Part shown: one piece after another, positions 51,401 to 60,369 of the stretch
Layout of the letters: every line of letters begins with the position of its first letter
How positions within the stretch are numbered: the first letter of the stretch is position 1
The notes under the pieces: generated by a model
Seen by the model: only the letters and a program-made list of their open reading frames with translations
Databases searched by the model: none
What the model was told of the DNA's origin: nothing
Made by a program: the position numbers and the translations under genes
Assembly: GCF_025685425.1 (NCBI RefSeq)
Contig: NZ_JAGTAS010000057.1
Span: 620,001 to 684,000, forward strand
Source: Terriglobus albidus
GTDB lineage: Bacteria; Acidobacteriota; Terriglobia; Terriglobales; Acidobacteriaceae
Direction of reading: 5' to 3'
Length of the DNA stretch: 64,000 bases

Positions 51401-54400
51401 GACAGTGGCCGGGGGGCCGTACAGCATCAGCGCGGTGCTGAGCCCTGCTGCAGTGTTGAGCAACTACACCATCACCTACAACACGGCTGAATTCACCATC
51501 AACAAGGCAGTCGCTTCGGTGACTCCGAACGCCACCAGCAAGACCTACGGAACCACGGACCCGGCCCTGACCGGAACCCTAACCGGCTTCCTCGCTGCAG
51601 ACGGCGTGACGGCGACCTACAGCCGTGCCGCTGGTGAGACCGTGGCCGGGGGACCGTATACGATCAGCGCCGCTCTGAGCCCAGTTGCAGTGTTGAGCAA
51701 CTACACCATCACCTACAACACGGCGGAATTTACTATCAACAAGGCAGTCGCCTCGGTGACTGCAAACGCCGCCAACAAGACTTACGGAACGGCAGATCCG
51801 GCCCTGAGCGGAACCTTAACCGGCTTCCTGGCTGCAGACGGAGTGACCGCGACCTATAGCCGTGCGGCGGGTGAGACCGTGGCAGGTGGACCGTACAGCA
51901 TCTCTGCGGTGCTGAGCCCAGCATCTGTGCTGAGTAACTACACCATCACCTACAACACGGCTGAATTCACCATCAACAAGGCAGTTGCGTCAGTAACGCC
52001 GAACGCCGCGAGCAAGACCTACGGAACGACGGACCCGGCCCTGACAGGAACGCTAACCGGCTTCCTTGCTGCAGACGGCGTGACGGCGACCTATAGCCGT
52101 ACGGCTGGTGAGACTGTGGCCGGCGGGCCGTACACCATAACTGCCGTGTTGAGTCCGGCAGGTGTGCTGGGCAATTACACCATCACCTATAACACGGCTG
52201 CCTTCACCATCAACAAGGCGGTCGCGTCAGTAACCCCGAACGCGGCCACTAAGACCTACGGAACAGCCGATCCGGCCCTGACAGGCGCCCTCACTGGCTT
52301 CCTGGCCTCGGACAGCGTAACAGCAACCTACAGCCGTGCGGCTGGTGAGACTGTGGCAGGTGGACCGTACACCATCAGCGCGGTGTTGAGCCCTGCATCT
52401 GTGTTGGGCAACTACACCATCACCTATAACACGGCTGCGTTCACCATCAACAAGGCGGTCGCATCGGTGACTCCGAACGCGGCCAGCAAGACCTACGGAA
52501 CAGCGGACCCGACTCTGACAGGAACGCTAACCGGCTTCCTTGCTGCAGACGGCGTGACGGCAACCTATAGCCGTACGGCTGGTGAGACTGTGGCCGGTGG
52601 ACCGTACACCATCAGCGCGGTGTTGAGCCCTGCATCTGTGCTGGGCAACTACACCATCACCTATAACACGGCTGCGTTCACCATCAACAAGGCGGTCGCG
52701 TCGGTGACTCCGAACGCGGCCAGCAAGACCTACGGAACAGCGGACCCAACTCTGACAGGAACGCTAACCGGCTTCCTTGCTGCAGACGGCGTGACGGCAA
52801 TCTATAGCCGTGCGGCTGGTGAGACTGTGGCCGGTGGACCGTACACCATCAGCGCGGTGTTGAGCCCTGCAACTGTGCTGGGCAACTACGCCATCACTTA
52901 CAATACAGCGGAATTCATCATCAACAAGGCAGTGGCGTCAGTGACCCCGAACGCGGCCAGCAAGACCTACGGGACAGCGGACCCGACTCTGACAGGAACG
53001 CTAACCGGCTTCCTTGCTGCAGACGGCGTGACGGCGACCTATAGCCGTACGGCTGGTGAGACTGTGGCCGGCGGGCCGTACACCATCACTGCGGTGTTGA
53101 GCCCGGCAGGTGTGCTGGGCAACTACAACATCACTTACAACACGGCTGCCTTCACCATCAACAAGGCAGTCGCATCGGTGACTCCGAACGCCGCCAGCAA
53201 GACCTACGGGACGGCCGATCCGCCCCTGACCGGAACCCTAACCGGATTCCTTGCTGCAGACGGCGTGACGGCGACCTATAGTCGTGCGGCAGGCGAGACT
53301 GTAGCCGGCGGGCCGTACACCATCACTGCTGTGCTGAGCCCTGCAACTGTGCTGGGCAACTACGCCATCACTTACAACACAGCGGAATTCATCATCAACA
53401 AGGCGGTCGCATCGGTGACTCCGAACGCCGCCAGCAAGACCTACGGAACAGCGGACCCGACTCTGACAGGAACGCTAACCGGCTTCCTCGCTGCAGACGG
53501 CGTGACGGCAGTCTATAGCCGTGGGGCTGGCGAAACCGTAGCTGGCGGGCCGTACACCATCAGTACAGTGCTGAGTCCTGCAGGTGTGCTTAGTAACTAC
53601 ACCATCACTTACAACACGGCTGCGTTCATCATCAACAAGGCAGTGGCGTCAGTAACCCCAAACTCTGCCAGCAAAACCTACGGGACGGCCGATCCGACCC
53701 TGACCGGAACCCTAACCGGATTCCTTGCTGCAGACGGCGTGACGGCGACCTATAGTCGTGCGGCAGGCGAAACCGTCGCCGGTGGACCGTACAACATTAG
53801 TGCTGCTTTGAGCCCTGCGTCTGTGCTTAGTAACTACAGCATCACCTACAACACTGCTGCGTTCATCATCAATAAGGCAGTGGCGTCAGTGACCCCAAAC
53901 TCCGCCAGCAAAACCTACGGAACTGCGGATCCGGCCCTGAGCGGAACTTTAACAGGCTTCCTGGCTGCCGACGGCGTCACTGCAGTCTATAGCCGTGCGG
54001 CTGGCGAAAGCGTAGCTGGCGGGCCGTACACCATCAGTGCTGTGCTGAGCCCTGCAGGTGTGCTGGGCAACTACACCATCACTTACAACACGGGTGCGTT
54101 CATCATCAACAAGGCCCTAGCCTCTGTAACTCCGAACGCTGCGGGCAAGACCTACGGAATGGCGGACCCGATACTGACAGGAACGTTGACCGGCTTCCTG
54201 GCTGGAGATGGAGTGACGGCGACCTACAGTCGTGCGCCTGGTGAGACTGTAGCAGGGGGACCATACACCATCAGCGCCGCGCTAAGCCCTGCAGCTGTGC
54301 TGAGCAACTACACCATTACCTACAATACGGCGGAGTTCACTATCAACAAGGCAGCCGCCTCGGTGACTCCGAACGCTGAGAGCAAAACCTACGGGACGGC

Positions 54401-56903
54401 CGATCCGGTCCTGACCGGAACCTTAACCGGCTTCCTGGCTGCAGACGGCGTGACGGCAATCTATAGCCGTGGAGCTGGCGAAACCGTAGCTGGCGGGCCG
54501 TACACCATCAGTACTGTGCTGAGTCCTGCAGGTGTGCTTAGTAACTACACCATCACTTACAACACGGCTGCGTTCACCATCAACAAGGCAGTGGCGTCAG
54601 TAACCCCAAACTCTGCCAGCAAAACCTACGGGACGACCGATCCGACCCTGACCGGAACCTTAACCGGCTTCCTGGCCTCGGACGGGGTGACAGCCGTTTA
54701 TAGCCGCGCCGCAGGCGAGACTGTGGCCGGTGGACCGTATATCATCAGCGCCACGCTGAGTCCGGCCGGTGTACTGAGTAACTACGCCATCACTTCCAAC
54801 ACCGCGGAGTTCACCATCAATAAGGCCGTAGCCTCGGTGACCCCGAACACTGCCAGCAAAACCTATGGAACGGCTGACCCGGCTCTGACGGGAACCCTAA
54901 CGGGCTTCCTGGCCTCGGACGGAGTGACGGCAACCTACAGCCGTGCCGCAGGAGAGAGCGTCGCAGGTGGGCCGTACACCATCAGTGCTGTGCTGAGTCC
55001 TGCGTCTGTACTGGGCAACTACAGCATCACCTCCAACACGGCAGATTTCACCATCAACAAGGCGCTCGCGTCAGTAGTGCCGAACGCTGGCAGCAAAACC
55101 TACGGAACGGCCGATCCAACTCTGACGGGAACCCTAACCGGCTTCCTGGCCGCAGACGGCGTGACCGCGACCTACAGCCGTGCGACAGGCGAAACCGTCG
55201 CCGGTGGTCCGTACACCATCAGCGCCTCGCTGAGCCCGGCTGCCGTGCTGGGTAACTACAACATCACCTACGGCACCGCAGAGTTCGCCATCAACAAGGC
55301 AGTTGCCTTGGTGACTCCGAATGCAGCCAGCAAGACCTACGGAACGGCCGACCCGGCCCTCACTGGAACACTAACCGGCTTCCTGGCTGCGGACTGTGTG
55401 ACGGCAACCTATACCCGCGCCGCGGGCGAGACGGTTGCCGGCGGACCGTACACCATCAGCGCCGTTCTGAACCCGGCTGCTGTGCTGGACAACTACACCA
55501 TCACCTACAACACGGCTGCGTTCACCATCAACAAGCGCATCTTGACCGTCACAGCAACGGCAGCCAACAAAACATACGATGGCACAACCTCGGCGTCGGT
55601 CACCCTAAGCGATAACCGCGTCGAAGGAAACCTGTTGACCGAAGCCTGGGCAAGTGCGACCTTCAGCGACCAGAATGCAGGCTCCGGGAAGACAGTGACC
55701 GTAACCGGAATCTCCATCTCAGGCGTCGACGTCGGGAACTATGACTTGGGAAATACCACCGCATCGACAACTGCAGATATAACGCCACGGGCAATCGAAG
55801 TGACGGGGGTGTCAGACAGCAAGACATATGACGCAACGACCACATCATCCAAATCTCCTTCGATCACGGCAGGATCGCTTGCAACAGGAGACAACGCCAC
55901 TTACTCTCAGGTCTTCGACAGCAAAAAAGTGGGAATTCGTTCGCTGCTTCCCTCGATCGTCATCGCAGATGGAAACAGCGGACACAACTACTCTGTTGTC
56001 TTCCACAATGCGAGTGGGACGATTAGTCCTTTGACGATCGCCGGTTCGATCACAGCATCGGACAAAACATACGACGGCACAAACACTGCTTCGATCGCCA
56101 CTCGTACGCTGAGCGGCATTCTCTCCAACGATGCGGTGAACTATACAGGAGGGACGGCAACGTTCAGCGATAGCAATGCCGGCGTAGGCAAGACCGTCAC
56201 TGCTGTGGGTCTTTACCTCTCAGGTGTCGATGCTGGAAACTACGCCGTAAATTCCACAGCTACAACGACAGCGACGATCGCCAAGGCTAACCAGCAGATC
56301 TCGTGGAGTGCACCAGCTCCCATCGTCTTCGGCACAAGCCTGAGCAACACGCAGCTCAATGCCACCGTCACCGGTGTGCAAGGTGGAACCGCACCTGGAG
56401 CACTTACCTATACGCCGGCAGCGGGAACGGTTCTAGGTGTCGGAACCCGCCAGCTGCGCGTTGATGCTGCTTCAACGATCAACTACAACGCAGCGACCGC
56501 CACGGTCTCCATCAACGTCAACTATTCGACAGGCGCCTGCCTGGGCGACCTGGGACACTCGATCCTGCAGCCGATCAATGCGGACGGAAGCAGCACATTC
56601 AAGCAAGGAAGTACTGTTCCGGCGAAATTCCGCGTATGTGACAGCACAGGGCACTCCATCGGTGCTTCAGGAGTGGTGACGAGCTTCAATCTGGTCCAAA
56701 TTATTGGCGGTACGGTGACAACCACTGTAGAAGAAGCCGTTACTTCCACGACACCAGACACCAGCTTTAGATGGGATCCGACGGCTCAGCAATGGGTCTT
56801 CAACATAAGCACTAAACCGCTCTCAATACAGAAGACCTACGTCTATTCGATTGGGCTAAATGACGGATCAACCATCCTCTTCCAATACGGATTGCCGAAA
56901 TAG
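48420..56903 (+). CDS. Giant surface protein: Kelch propeller, Ig-like, 18 MBG repeats, YDG and PxKF-like domains
   Basis: The 2827-residue protein has a signal peptide (MKVRLFVLLPLLFLLCVLNLKAAA). Residues about 30-375 are Kelch/galactose-oxidase-like blades (LMNDGRVLIVGGKDGSG, LQDGRVFVAGGY, LHDGRVLISGGS). A KTDASDYPPGSTVHIFGSGW domain and Ig-like Big_3_5 domains (TGTVTVSDG, GNHSITAVYSG) reach to about 940. Then come eighteen 79-residue repeats of MBG type (TYGTADPxLTGTLTGF core), three related YDG-type domains (KTYDGTTSA, TYDATTT, KTYDGTNTA), and a C-terminal PxKF-like domain (GSTVPAKFRVCDSTG) ending FQYGLPK. It is probably a secreted or cell-surface adhesin. No LPXTG, autotransporter barrel or obvious anchor is seen. 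A 210-residue gene follows 12 bp later. Confidence 0.9.
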   Translation: MKVRLFVLLPLLFLLCVLNLKAAADQIPSGTWRAGAVLSTPRTGATATLMNDGRVLIVGGKDGSGNALATADVLQTDGTIVTTPPMLTARYGHSAILLQDGRVFVAGGYASGGAVLNSAELFDPNTNTWVPVPSSMVEPRAQFTLSQLKGGDLLLVGGVRETGPTSSIERFISATGTFQYQTYLTTARKSHSASVLHDGRVLISGGSSVANDGSTIALASTELYDPTTNAVSPGPALNIARSSHSSTTLVDGTVLVAGGNNGTADLSSLEIFDPAANTLTVASAHLATARSGHVALLLPNNNSVLITGGTLSSTPLSSSELYQSWNSTVVTTSAMNSAREGAAASVLQTDGAVVVVGGSNLDSTEFYGFPTVKTDASDYPPGSTVHIFGSGWIPGETVSLTLLESPLIDTHGPYSAIADANGNISNDSYATDEHDLNVSFGLTAAGSKAQAFNWFTDSNPQVFTVGAQTPNPVVVGSSATYAVSLTFNGNANACSFDFAVSGLPVGASGVFSPASATSTGNTVNATLTIATTAGLTPNTYPFTASITNTSAGCQGSHPSATANLVVRAKTATTTTITNTGALATATVVGQVYPVTYSVAAGSGTPTGTVTVSDGLVSCVASVSAGTCNLASTSSGAKNITATYSGDANFATSTSSGTSHLVNAASTTTALTSSLNPSVSGQSVTFTATVTVTSPGVGPVAPGSIVSFKDGSATLGTGTTDSSGVATYSTTTLTDGNHSITAVYSGNTNFTTSTSSAVAQLVKGNAVFSSLVPPSAAITYGQASISISGQVANATKTVFAAGGETVTVTINGTSLPMTIVGSSGSFSGTFDTHTIPVSGSPYTISYSYPGDANLTASTDTSTKLTISKATLTVTANDLNTVYGAAVPAYTSTITGFVNGESQSLVTGSASLSTSPATPMNAGTYTITAATGTLAAANYSFSFVNGTLTINKAVASVTPNAASKTYGTADPALSGTLSGFVAADSVTATYSRAAGETVAGGPYSISAVLSPAAVLSNYTITYNTAEFTINKAVASVTPNATSKTYGTTDPALTGTLTGFLAADGVTATYSRAAGETVAGGPYTISAALSPVAVLSNYTITYNTAEFTINKAVASVTANAANKTYGTADPALSGTLTGFLAADGVTATYSRAAGETVAGGPYSISAVLSPASVLSNYTITYNTAEFTINKAVASVTPNAASKTYGTTDPALTGTLTGFLAADGVTATYSRTAGETVAGGPYTITAVLSPAGVLGNYTITYNTAAFTINKAVASVTPNAATKTYGTADPALTGALTGFLASDSVTATYSRAAGETVAGGPYTISAVLSPASVLGNYTITYNTAAFTINKAVASVTPNAASKTYGTADPTLTGTLTGFLAADGVTATYSRTAGETVAGGPYTISAVLSPASVLGNYTITYNTAAFTINKAVASVTPNAASKTYGTADPTLTGTLTGFLAADGVTAIYSRAAGETVAGGPYTISAVLSPATVLGNYAITYNTAEFIINKAVASVTPNAASKTYGTADPTLTGTLTGFLAADGVTATYSRTAGETVAGGPYTITAVLSPAGVLGNYNITYNTAAFTINKAVASVTPNAASKTYGTADPPLTGTLTGFLAADGVTATYSRAAGETVAGGPYTITAVLSPATVLGNYAITYNTAEFIINKAVASVTPNAASKTYGTADPTLTGTLTGFLAADGVTAVYSRGAGETVAGGPYTISTVLSPAGVLSNYTITYNTAAFIINKAVASVTPNSASKTYGTADPTLTGTLTGFLAADGVTATYSRAAGETVAGGPYNISAALSPASVLSNYSITYNTAAFIINKAVASVTPNSASKTYGTADPALSGTLTGFLAADGVTAVYSRAAGESVAGGPYTISAVLSPAGVLGNYTITYNTGAFIINKALASVTPNAAGKTYGMADPILTGTLTGFLAGDGVTATYSRAPGETVAGGPYTISAALSPAAVLSNYTITYNTAEFTINKAAASVTPNAESKTYGTADPVLTGTLTGFLAADGVTAIYSRGAGETVAGGPYTISTVLSPAGVLSNYTITYNTAAFTINKAVASVTPNSASKTYGTTDPTLTGTLTGFLASDGVTAVYSRAAGETVAGGPYIISATLSPAGVLSNYAITSNTAEFTINKAVASVTPNTASKTYGTADPALTGTLTGFLASDGVTATYSRAAGESVAGGPYTISAVLSPASVLGNYSITSNTADFTINKALASVVPNAGSKTYGTADPTLTGTLTGFLAADGVTATYSRATGETVAGGPYTISASLSPAAVLGNYNITYGTAEFAINKAVALVTPNAASKTYGTADPALTGTLTGFLAADCVTATYTRAAGETVAGGPYTISAVLNPAAVLDNYTITYNTAAFTINKRILTVTATAANKTYDGTTSASVTLSDNRVEGNLLTEAWASATFSDQNAGSGKTVTVTGISISGVDVGNYDLGNTTASTTADITPRAIEVTGVSDSKTYDATTTSSKSPSITAGSLATGDNATYSQVFDSKKVGIRSLLPSIVIADGNSGHNYSVVFHNASGTISPLTIAGSITASDKTYDGTNTASIATRTLSGILSNDAVNYTGGTATFSDSNAGVGKTVTAVGLYLSGVDAGNYAVNSTATTTATIAKANQQISWSAPAPIVFGTSLSNTQLNATVTGVQGGTAPGALTYTPAAGTVLGVGTRQLRVDAASTINYNAATATVSINVNYSTGACLGDLGHSILQPINADGSSTFKQGSTVPAKFRVCDSTGHSIGASGVVTSFNLVQIIGGTVTTTVEEAVTSTTPDTSFRWDPTAQQWVFNISTKPLSIQKTYVYSIGLNDGSTILFQYGLPK
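51261..55526 (+). repeat. Eighteen in-frame 237-bp tandem repeats
   Basis: From the first ATCAACAAGG at 51261 to the repeat junction at 55527 is 4266 bp, exactly 18 x 237 bp. Each unit encodes 79 residues starting INKAVASVTPNAASKTYGT and including YSRAAGETVAGGPYTISA. Neighbouring units around 52440-53160 are nearly identical, others differ by synonymous and conservative changes, which fits expansion by unequal recombination with selection for frame. Confidence 0.95.
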
Positions 56904-56915
56904 TGGAGGATCAAG

Positions 56916-57548
56916 ATGCGTTCACTCGTCTCGCGAACAATGCCAATCTCGGCCAACAGCAAAAAGATCGGCTATCTGCCCTCAATCACTTCTATATGGT
57001 GCTATACCAATGGCCCTGTGAACAATGCTCGTATTCGCCAATGGCTTGGAAAGGCTCCGAGGATTGGGCTGCTCCTGCCTGTTGCAATCTTGCTGTTTTT
57101 TGGCCTTGACTGGCGGTTCTTCGCATTTTCCATAACGACCGAAGATGCTCAACTAGCACGCTCTAAAAAGCGAGGCAGCAAAGACATTGTTCAACTGGCG
57201 GAACTGCCTCCGACGACCTTCGCCTTGACGACAGAATGGATTGCGGATCCAGGATTGGACAGCGGAACATTCCGCTATAGTGTCGATGCTATCCCGCACC
57301 GCATCCTTGAGAACAATCCGGATTCACTCTCCTACAAGTTTTTGCTCTGTAAATACACGCTCGTGCTTTACGGCCAGGATCACGCCATATTGCAGGCCGT
57401 TCCATTTTCGTTTGTTCAGTACACAGATGCGGGCAAGATAGAACGCTTGAGCAGCAATTACTCGGCGCGAATGACGAGATCCATATACAAGCAACTTGGT
57501 ATTGGAACTGATTTCTGGAGCGTCGAATCGCGCTGCAAACTTGAATAA
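56916..57548 (+). CDS. Small membrane protein coupled to giant surface-protein gene
   Basis: The ATG follows a GGAGGATCAAG ribosome site and lies 12 bp after the surface-protein stop, so the two are one transcript. The 210-residue product has a polar N-terminus (about 45 residues), one transmembrane segment (about 49-66; APRIGLLLPVAILLFFGLDW) and an external domain containing IVQLAELPPTTFALTTEWIADPG, FLLCKYTLVLYGQDHAILQAVPFSFVQYT and a C-terminal FWSVESRCKLE. No family is recognised. A role in exporting or anchoring the large protein is suggested by position only. Confidence 0.65.
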   Translation: MRSLVSRTMPISANSKKIGYLPSITSIWCYTNGPVNNARIRQWLGKAPRIGLLLPVAILLFFGLDWRFFAFSITTEDAQLARSKKRGSKDIVQLAELPPTTFALTTEWIADPGLDSGTFRYSVDAIPHRILENNPDSLSYKFLLCKYTLVLYGQDHAILQAVPFSFVQYTDAGKIERLSSNYSARMTRSIYKQLGIGTDFWSVESRCKLE

Positions 57549-57782
57549 CTATCGCCTCGAGCGTTCCTGCCCGGTCTGCTATCCGAAACGACTAGAGCAG
57601 TTCTCCTAAAGGCGTTGAGCGAGCTTTGGCAGTTTGCGCCCTTTTCTTCCCATCTCACGGAAAGGATGGTTGGACACAGGAACATCATGCCGAAGCAATC
57701 CTGCTTCTTATCTATCTCCGTCTGGATACCCAAGGCAGAAAAGCAGATTTCTCCGCTTACGCTTCGGGATACAAACCAAATC

Positions 57783-60296
57783 CTACGGCTCTGTAGGCTT
57801 CGCCGGAGCAGGCGACGCCGGAGCCGCTGACGGCGATTGCGATGGCAGGCCCGGCACTGGTACTGGTTTCGGCACATTGTTCTGCGGCGCCGGATTCGGC
57901 GATGCAGGCTGCTGCTGGTTCGGCGTCTCGGCCGGGTTCTGCGTCGGTGGCGGAGACGGAATCTTCGGAGCCGGCGCACGATCCACAGGCTTGATCGTCT
58001 CCGAGGTCCGGTCCTCGTCGCTTTCTTCTTCCGCCTCTTTCTTCTTCTGCTCTTCGGTCACCGAGCGGGCGTCGGAGTTTACCGTTACTTCGAGCTGCTT
58101 CTTCTCGCCGCCAGTGGCGAACTGCTCGTCCGGCTTGCCGGCAATCGCCACCTTCATGAACTCCATCCAGATGGGTAGCGCAGCGCGGGCGCCGGTCTCT
58201 TTCTCTCCCAGTGACTGACGATCGTCATACCCGATCCAGACACCGCAGGTCACTGACGGAGAGAAGCCCAGAAACCAGGCATCCGTATAGTTATTCGTTG
58301 TTCCTGTCTTGCCACCAAGAGCATGATGCAGTTGTGATGCTGCTGCTCCTGTACCGGAGATGGTGACCTGCCTGAGCAGCGTCATCATGGTGCGAGCCGT
58401 CTCCACGGAAGTGACCTCGCTCACCTTCGGTGCAGGCTCGTCCATCGGCAGACCATCTGAGGCAGTAACGCGGCGAATGTAATGCGGCTCAACGCGGATG
58501 CCATCGTTCGGAAAGACAGCGTAGGCTCCCACCTGATCAAAGAGCTTCATATCCGCAGCGCCGATTGCGACCGGAAGAAACGCCGGAATCTTCGAGGTGA
58601 CACCGAAGCGCTGGGCGACATCGATGACCTTCTGGATGCCAACCTGATGCGCCAGCCGCAGAGCCGGAATATTACGGCTCTCCGCGAAGGCTTCCAACAC
58701 GGTCATTGAGCCCTTGTAGTCGGGTTCGTAGTTGTGCGGCGCATACGGTCCGCTCGGTGTGGAGAAGGTCGTTGGAACGTCAAGCACGTGGTCCGTCGGC
58801 TTGGTGCCGGCCTCGACCGCTGCGGTATAGACATATGGCTTGAACGAAGAGCCCACCTGGCGCTCCGCCTGGGTCGCACGATTGAACTGTGACAGGGCGA
58901 AGTCGCGGCCGCCCACCATCGCGAGCACCTCGCCATTCGAGTTGTCCATAGCCATCAAGGAGGCCTGTGCTCCGGAATCCTGTTCCAACGCGGCGTGGAT
59001 TCCCTTCTCCCCTTCGGTTGCCAGAATGCGGACATAAGCGATATCGCCCTTCTTCAGCAGAGCGTCGCCGGTCTTGAGTTGCGTCCATGCCCAGTCGGCG
59101 GGCTCGAGATAGGCTTCACGCTGGCCGATCCGTACCCGGATCTCCTTCTCGCTCACATCCGTTACCAGAGCATGGAAGTACGCGTCCTTCTCGACAGGCA
59201 TCGTCCAGTCGGGATGCACATAGGTTGCGGGATCCTGGCCGGCAAAAATGATGTTCTGTACACGGTTCTTCCAACCGTGACGGCGTTCATAGGAAGCCGC
59301 ACCATTGAGTACCGCGCGGTTGGCAGCCACTTGCAGGTCATAATCCAGTGTCGTGTAGACGCGCAGGCCGGCTCCATGCACCTCTTCCGCGCCGAACTGC
59401 TGTTCGAGCTGGCGGCGCACCTCTTCCACAAAGTACGGCGCGACCGAGTTGGCGGGAGCTTCGATCTTCAACCCCAACGGAGCTTCTTTGGCCCGAGCCT
59501 CTTCTGCCTCAGTAATCCATCCATCCTGCCGCATCTCGCTTAGCACCAGGTTGCGGCGTTTCAGCGCCCGCTCTGGATGCCGCACCGGAGAGTAATACTC
59601 CGGCCCCTTGGGCAGAGCGGCCAGCAACGCTGCCTCAGGCAGCGTTAGTTCATGGACGTGTTTGGAGAAGTAATACTGTGCGCCTGCCTCGAATCCATAG
59701 GTGCCGCGGCCGAGGTAGATCTGGTTGGCGTACAGCGCGAAGATCTGTTCCTTGGTAAAGTGGCGCTCGATCTGCAGCGTCAGGAGAACCTCCTGCGCTT
59801 TACGGCTGAAGGTCTTCTCCGGTGAAAGGAAGAGGTTACGCGCCAGTTGCATGGTCAGCGTACTGGCTCCCTGCGCTCGGCCCTTGCTATGCAGATCGCG
59901 GTACGCCGCGCCGATAGCGCGGAACAGGTTCACGCCCCAGTTGCTCTCGAAGCTCTTGTCTTCGATCGAGAGGATGGCCTTGCGCAGAACGGGCGGGAAC
60001 TCGCTGTATGGCACAACGACACGCCGTTCCAGCGAGAAGGAGCCAAACTGCTTGCCGTGAATGTCGTAGAGTTCCGTCGTCGTGTTGGGACGATACCGCT
60101 CCAGATCCTGCATCTGCGGCAGGTCAACGGAGTAAACCAGCATCAGGCCGCAGAGAGATCCGAACAGGGCGGAGATGCCCAACAGACCGATAAAGGCGCT
60201 ACGCCGGATGACAGCGCGTGTACGCGCAGCGACGCGACGCGTCCGCAGGTTCGGCCGGCGTGTCTGCCGCGGGTCTTCAGTAAAGATGGAGTTCAC
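57783..60296 (-). CDS. Penicillin-binding protein 1A (bifunctional transglycosylase/transpeptidase)
   Basis: The 837-residue protein starts at a GTG. It has one membrane anchor (about 33-55), a GT51 domain (about 75-250) with catalytic Glu112 in SIEDKSF and QGASTLTMQLARN, and a transpeptidase domain (about 440-720) with Ser483-x-x-Lys486 in VGSSFKP, the Ser540-Arg-Asn motif in AESRNIP, and Lys663-Thr-Gly in GGKTGTTN. The C-terminal 110 residues are a Lys/Glu then Pro/Gln/Ala-rich tail. It polymerises and cross-links peptidoglycan in the periplasm. A strong hairpin lies just upstream of the start, and no clear Shine-Dalgarno sequence was found. A decayed partial copy lies at 47550-47945. The S41-like gene upstream is in the same direction. 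Confidence 0.94.
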   Translation of the reverse strand: MNSIFTEDPRQTRRPNLRTRRVAARTRAVIRRSAFIGLLGISALFGSLCGLMLVYSVDLPQMQDLERYRPNTTTELYDIHGKQFGSFSLERRVVVPYSEFPPVLRKAILSIEDKSFESNWGVNLFRAIGAAYRDLHSKGRAQGASTLTMQLARNLFLSPEKTFSRKAQEVLLTLQIERHFTKEQIFALYANQIYLGRGTYGFEAGAQYYFSKHVHELTLPEAALLAALPKGPEYYSPVRHPERALKRRNLVLSEMRQDGWITEAEEARAKEAPLGLKIEAPANSVAPYFVEEVRRQLEQQFGAEEVHGAGLRVYTTLDYDLQVAANRAVLNGAASYERRHGWKNRVQNIIFAGQDPATYVHPDWTMPVEKDAYFHALVTDVSEKEIRVRIGQREAYLEPADWAWTQLKTGDALLKKGDIAYVRILATEGEKGIHAALEQDSGAQASLMAMDNSNGEVLAMVGGRDFALSQFNRATQAERQVGSSFKPYVYTAAVEAGTKPTDHVLDVPTTFSTPSGPYAPHNYEPDYKGSMTVLEAFAESRNIPALRLAHQVGIQKVIDVAQRFGVTSKIPAFLPVAIGAADMKLFDQVGAYAVFPNDGIRVEPHYIRRVTASDGLPMDEPAPKVSEVTSVETARTMMTLLRQVTISGTGAAASQLHHALGGKTGTTNNYTDAWFLGFSPSVTCGVWIGYDDRQSLGEKETGARAALPIWMEFMKVAIAGKPDEQFATGGEKKQLEVTVNSDARSVTEEQKKKEAEEESDEDRTSETIKPVDRAPAPKIPSPPPTQNPAETPNQQQPASPNPAPQNNVPKPVPVPGLPSQSPSAAPASPAPAKPTEP

Positions 60297-60310
60297 GGAC
60301 GTAGCACTGC

Positions 60311-60331
60311 CTATGGGAGATCATCCCATAG
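60311..60331 (-). promoter_or_regulatory. Hairpin in the PBP1A leader
   Basis: CTATGGGA-GATCA-TCCCATAG is a perfect 8-bp stem with a 5-base loop, 15 bases upstream of the PBP1A GTG and 39 bp after the S41 gene's stop. It could be an attenuator, an mRNA stabiliser or an operator. No T-run follows on the minus strand. Confidence 0.35.
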
Positions 60332-60369
60332 AAATGGGGGATGCCGCCCGTGATAACACAGGCACTCAT

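Noticed and set aside
51261-55526. Regular repeats that could suggest a CRISPR array
   Set aside because: The units are 237 bp, contiguous, without unique spacers, and keep one open reading frame of 79 residues per unit; they are protein repeats.
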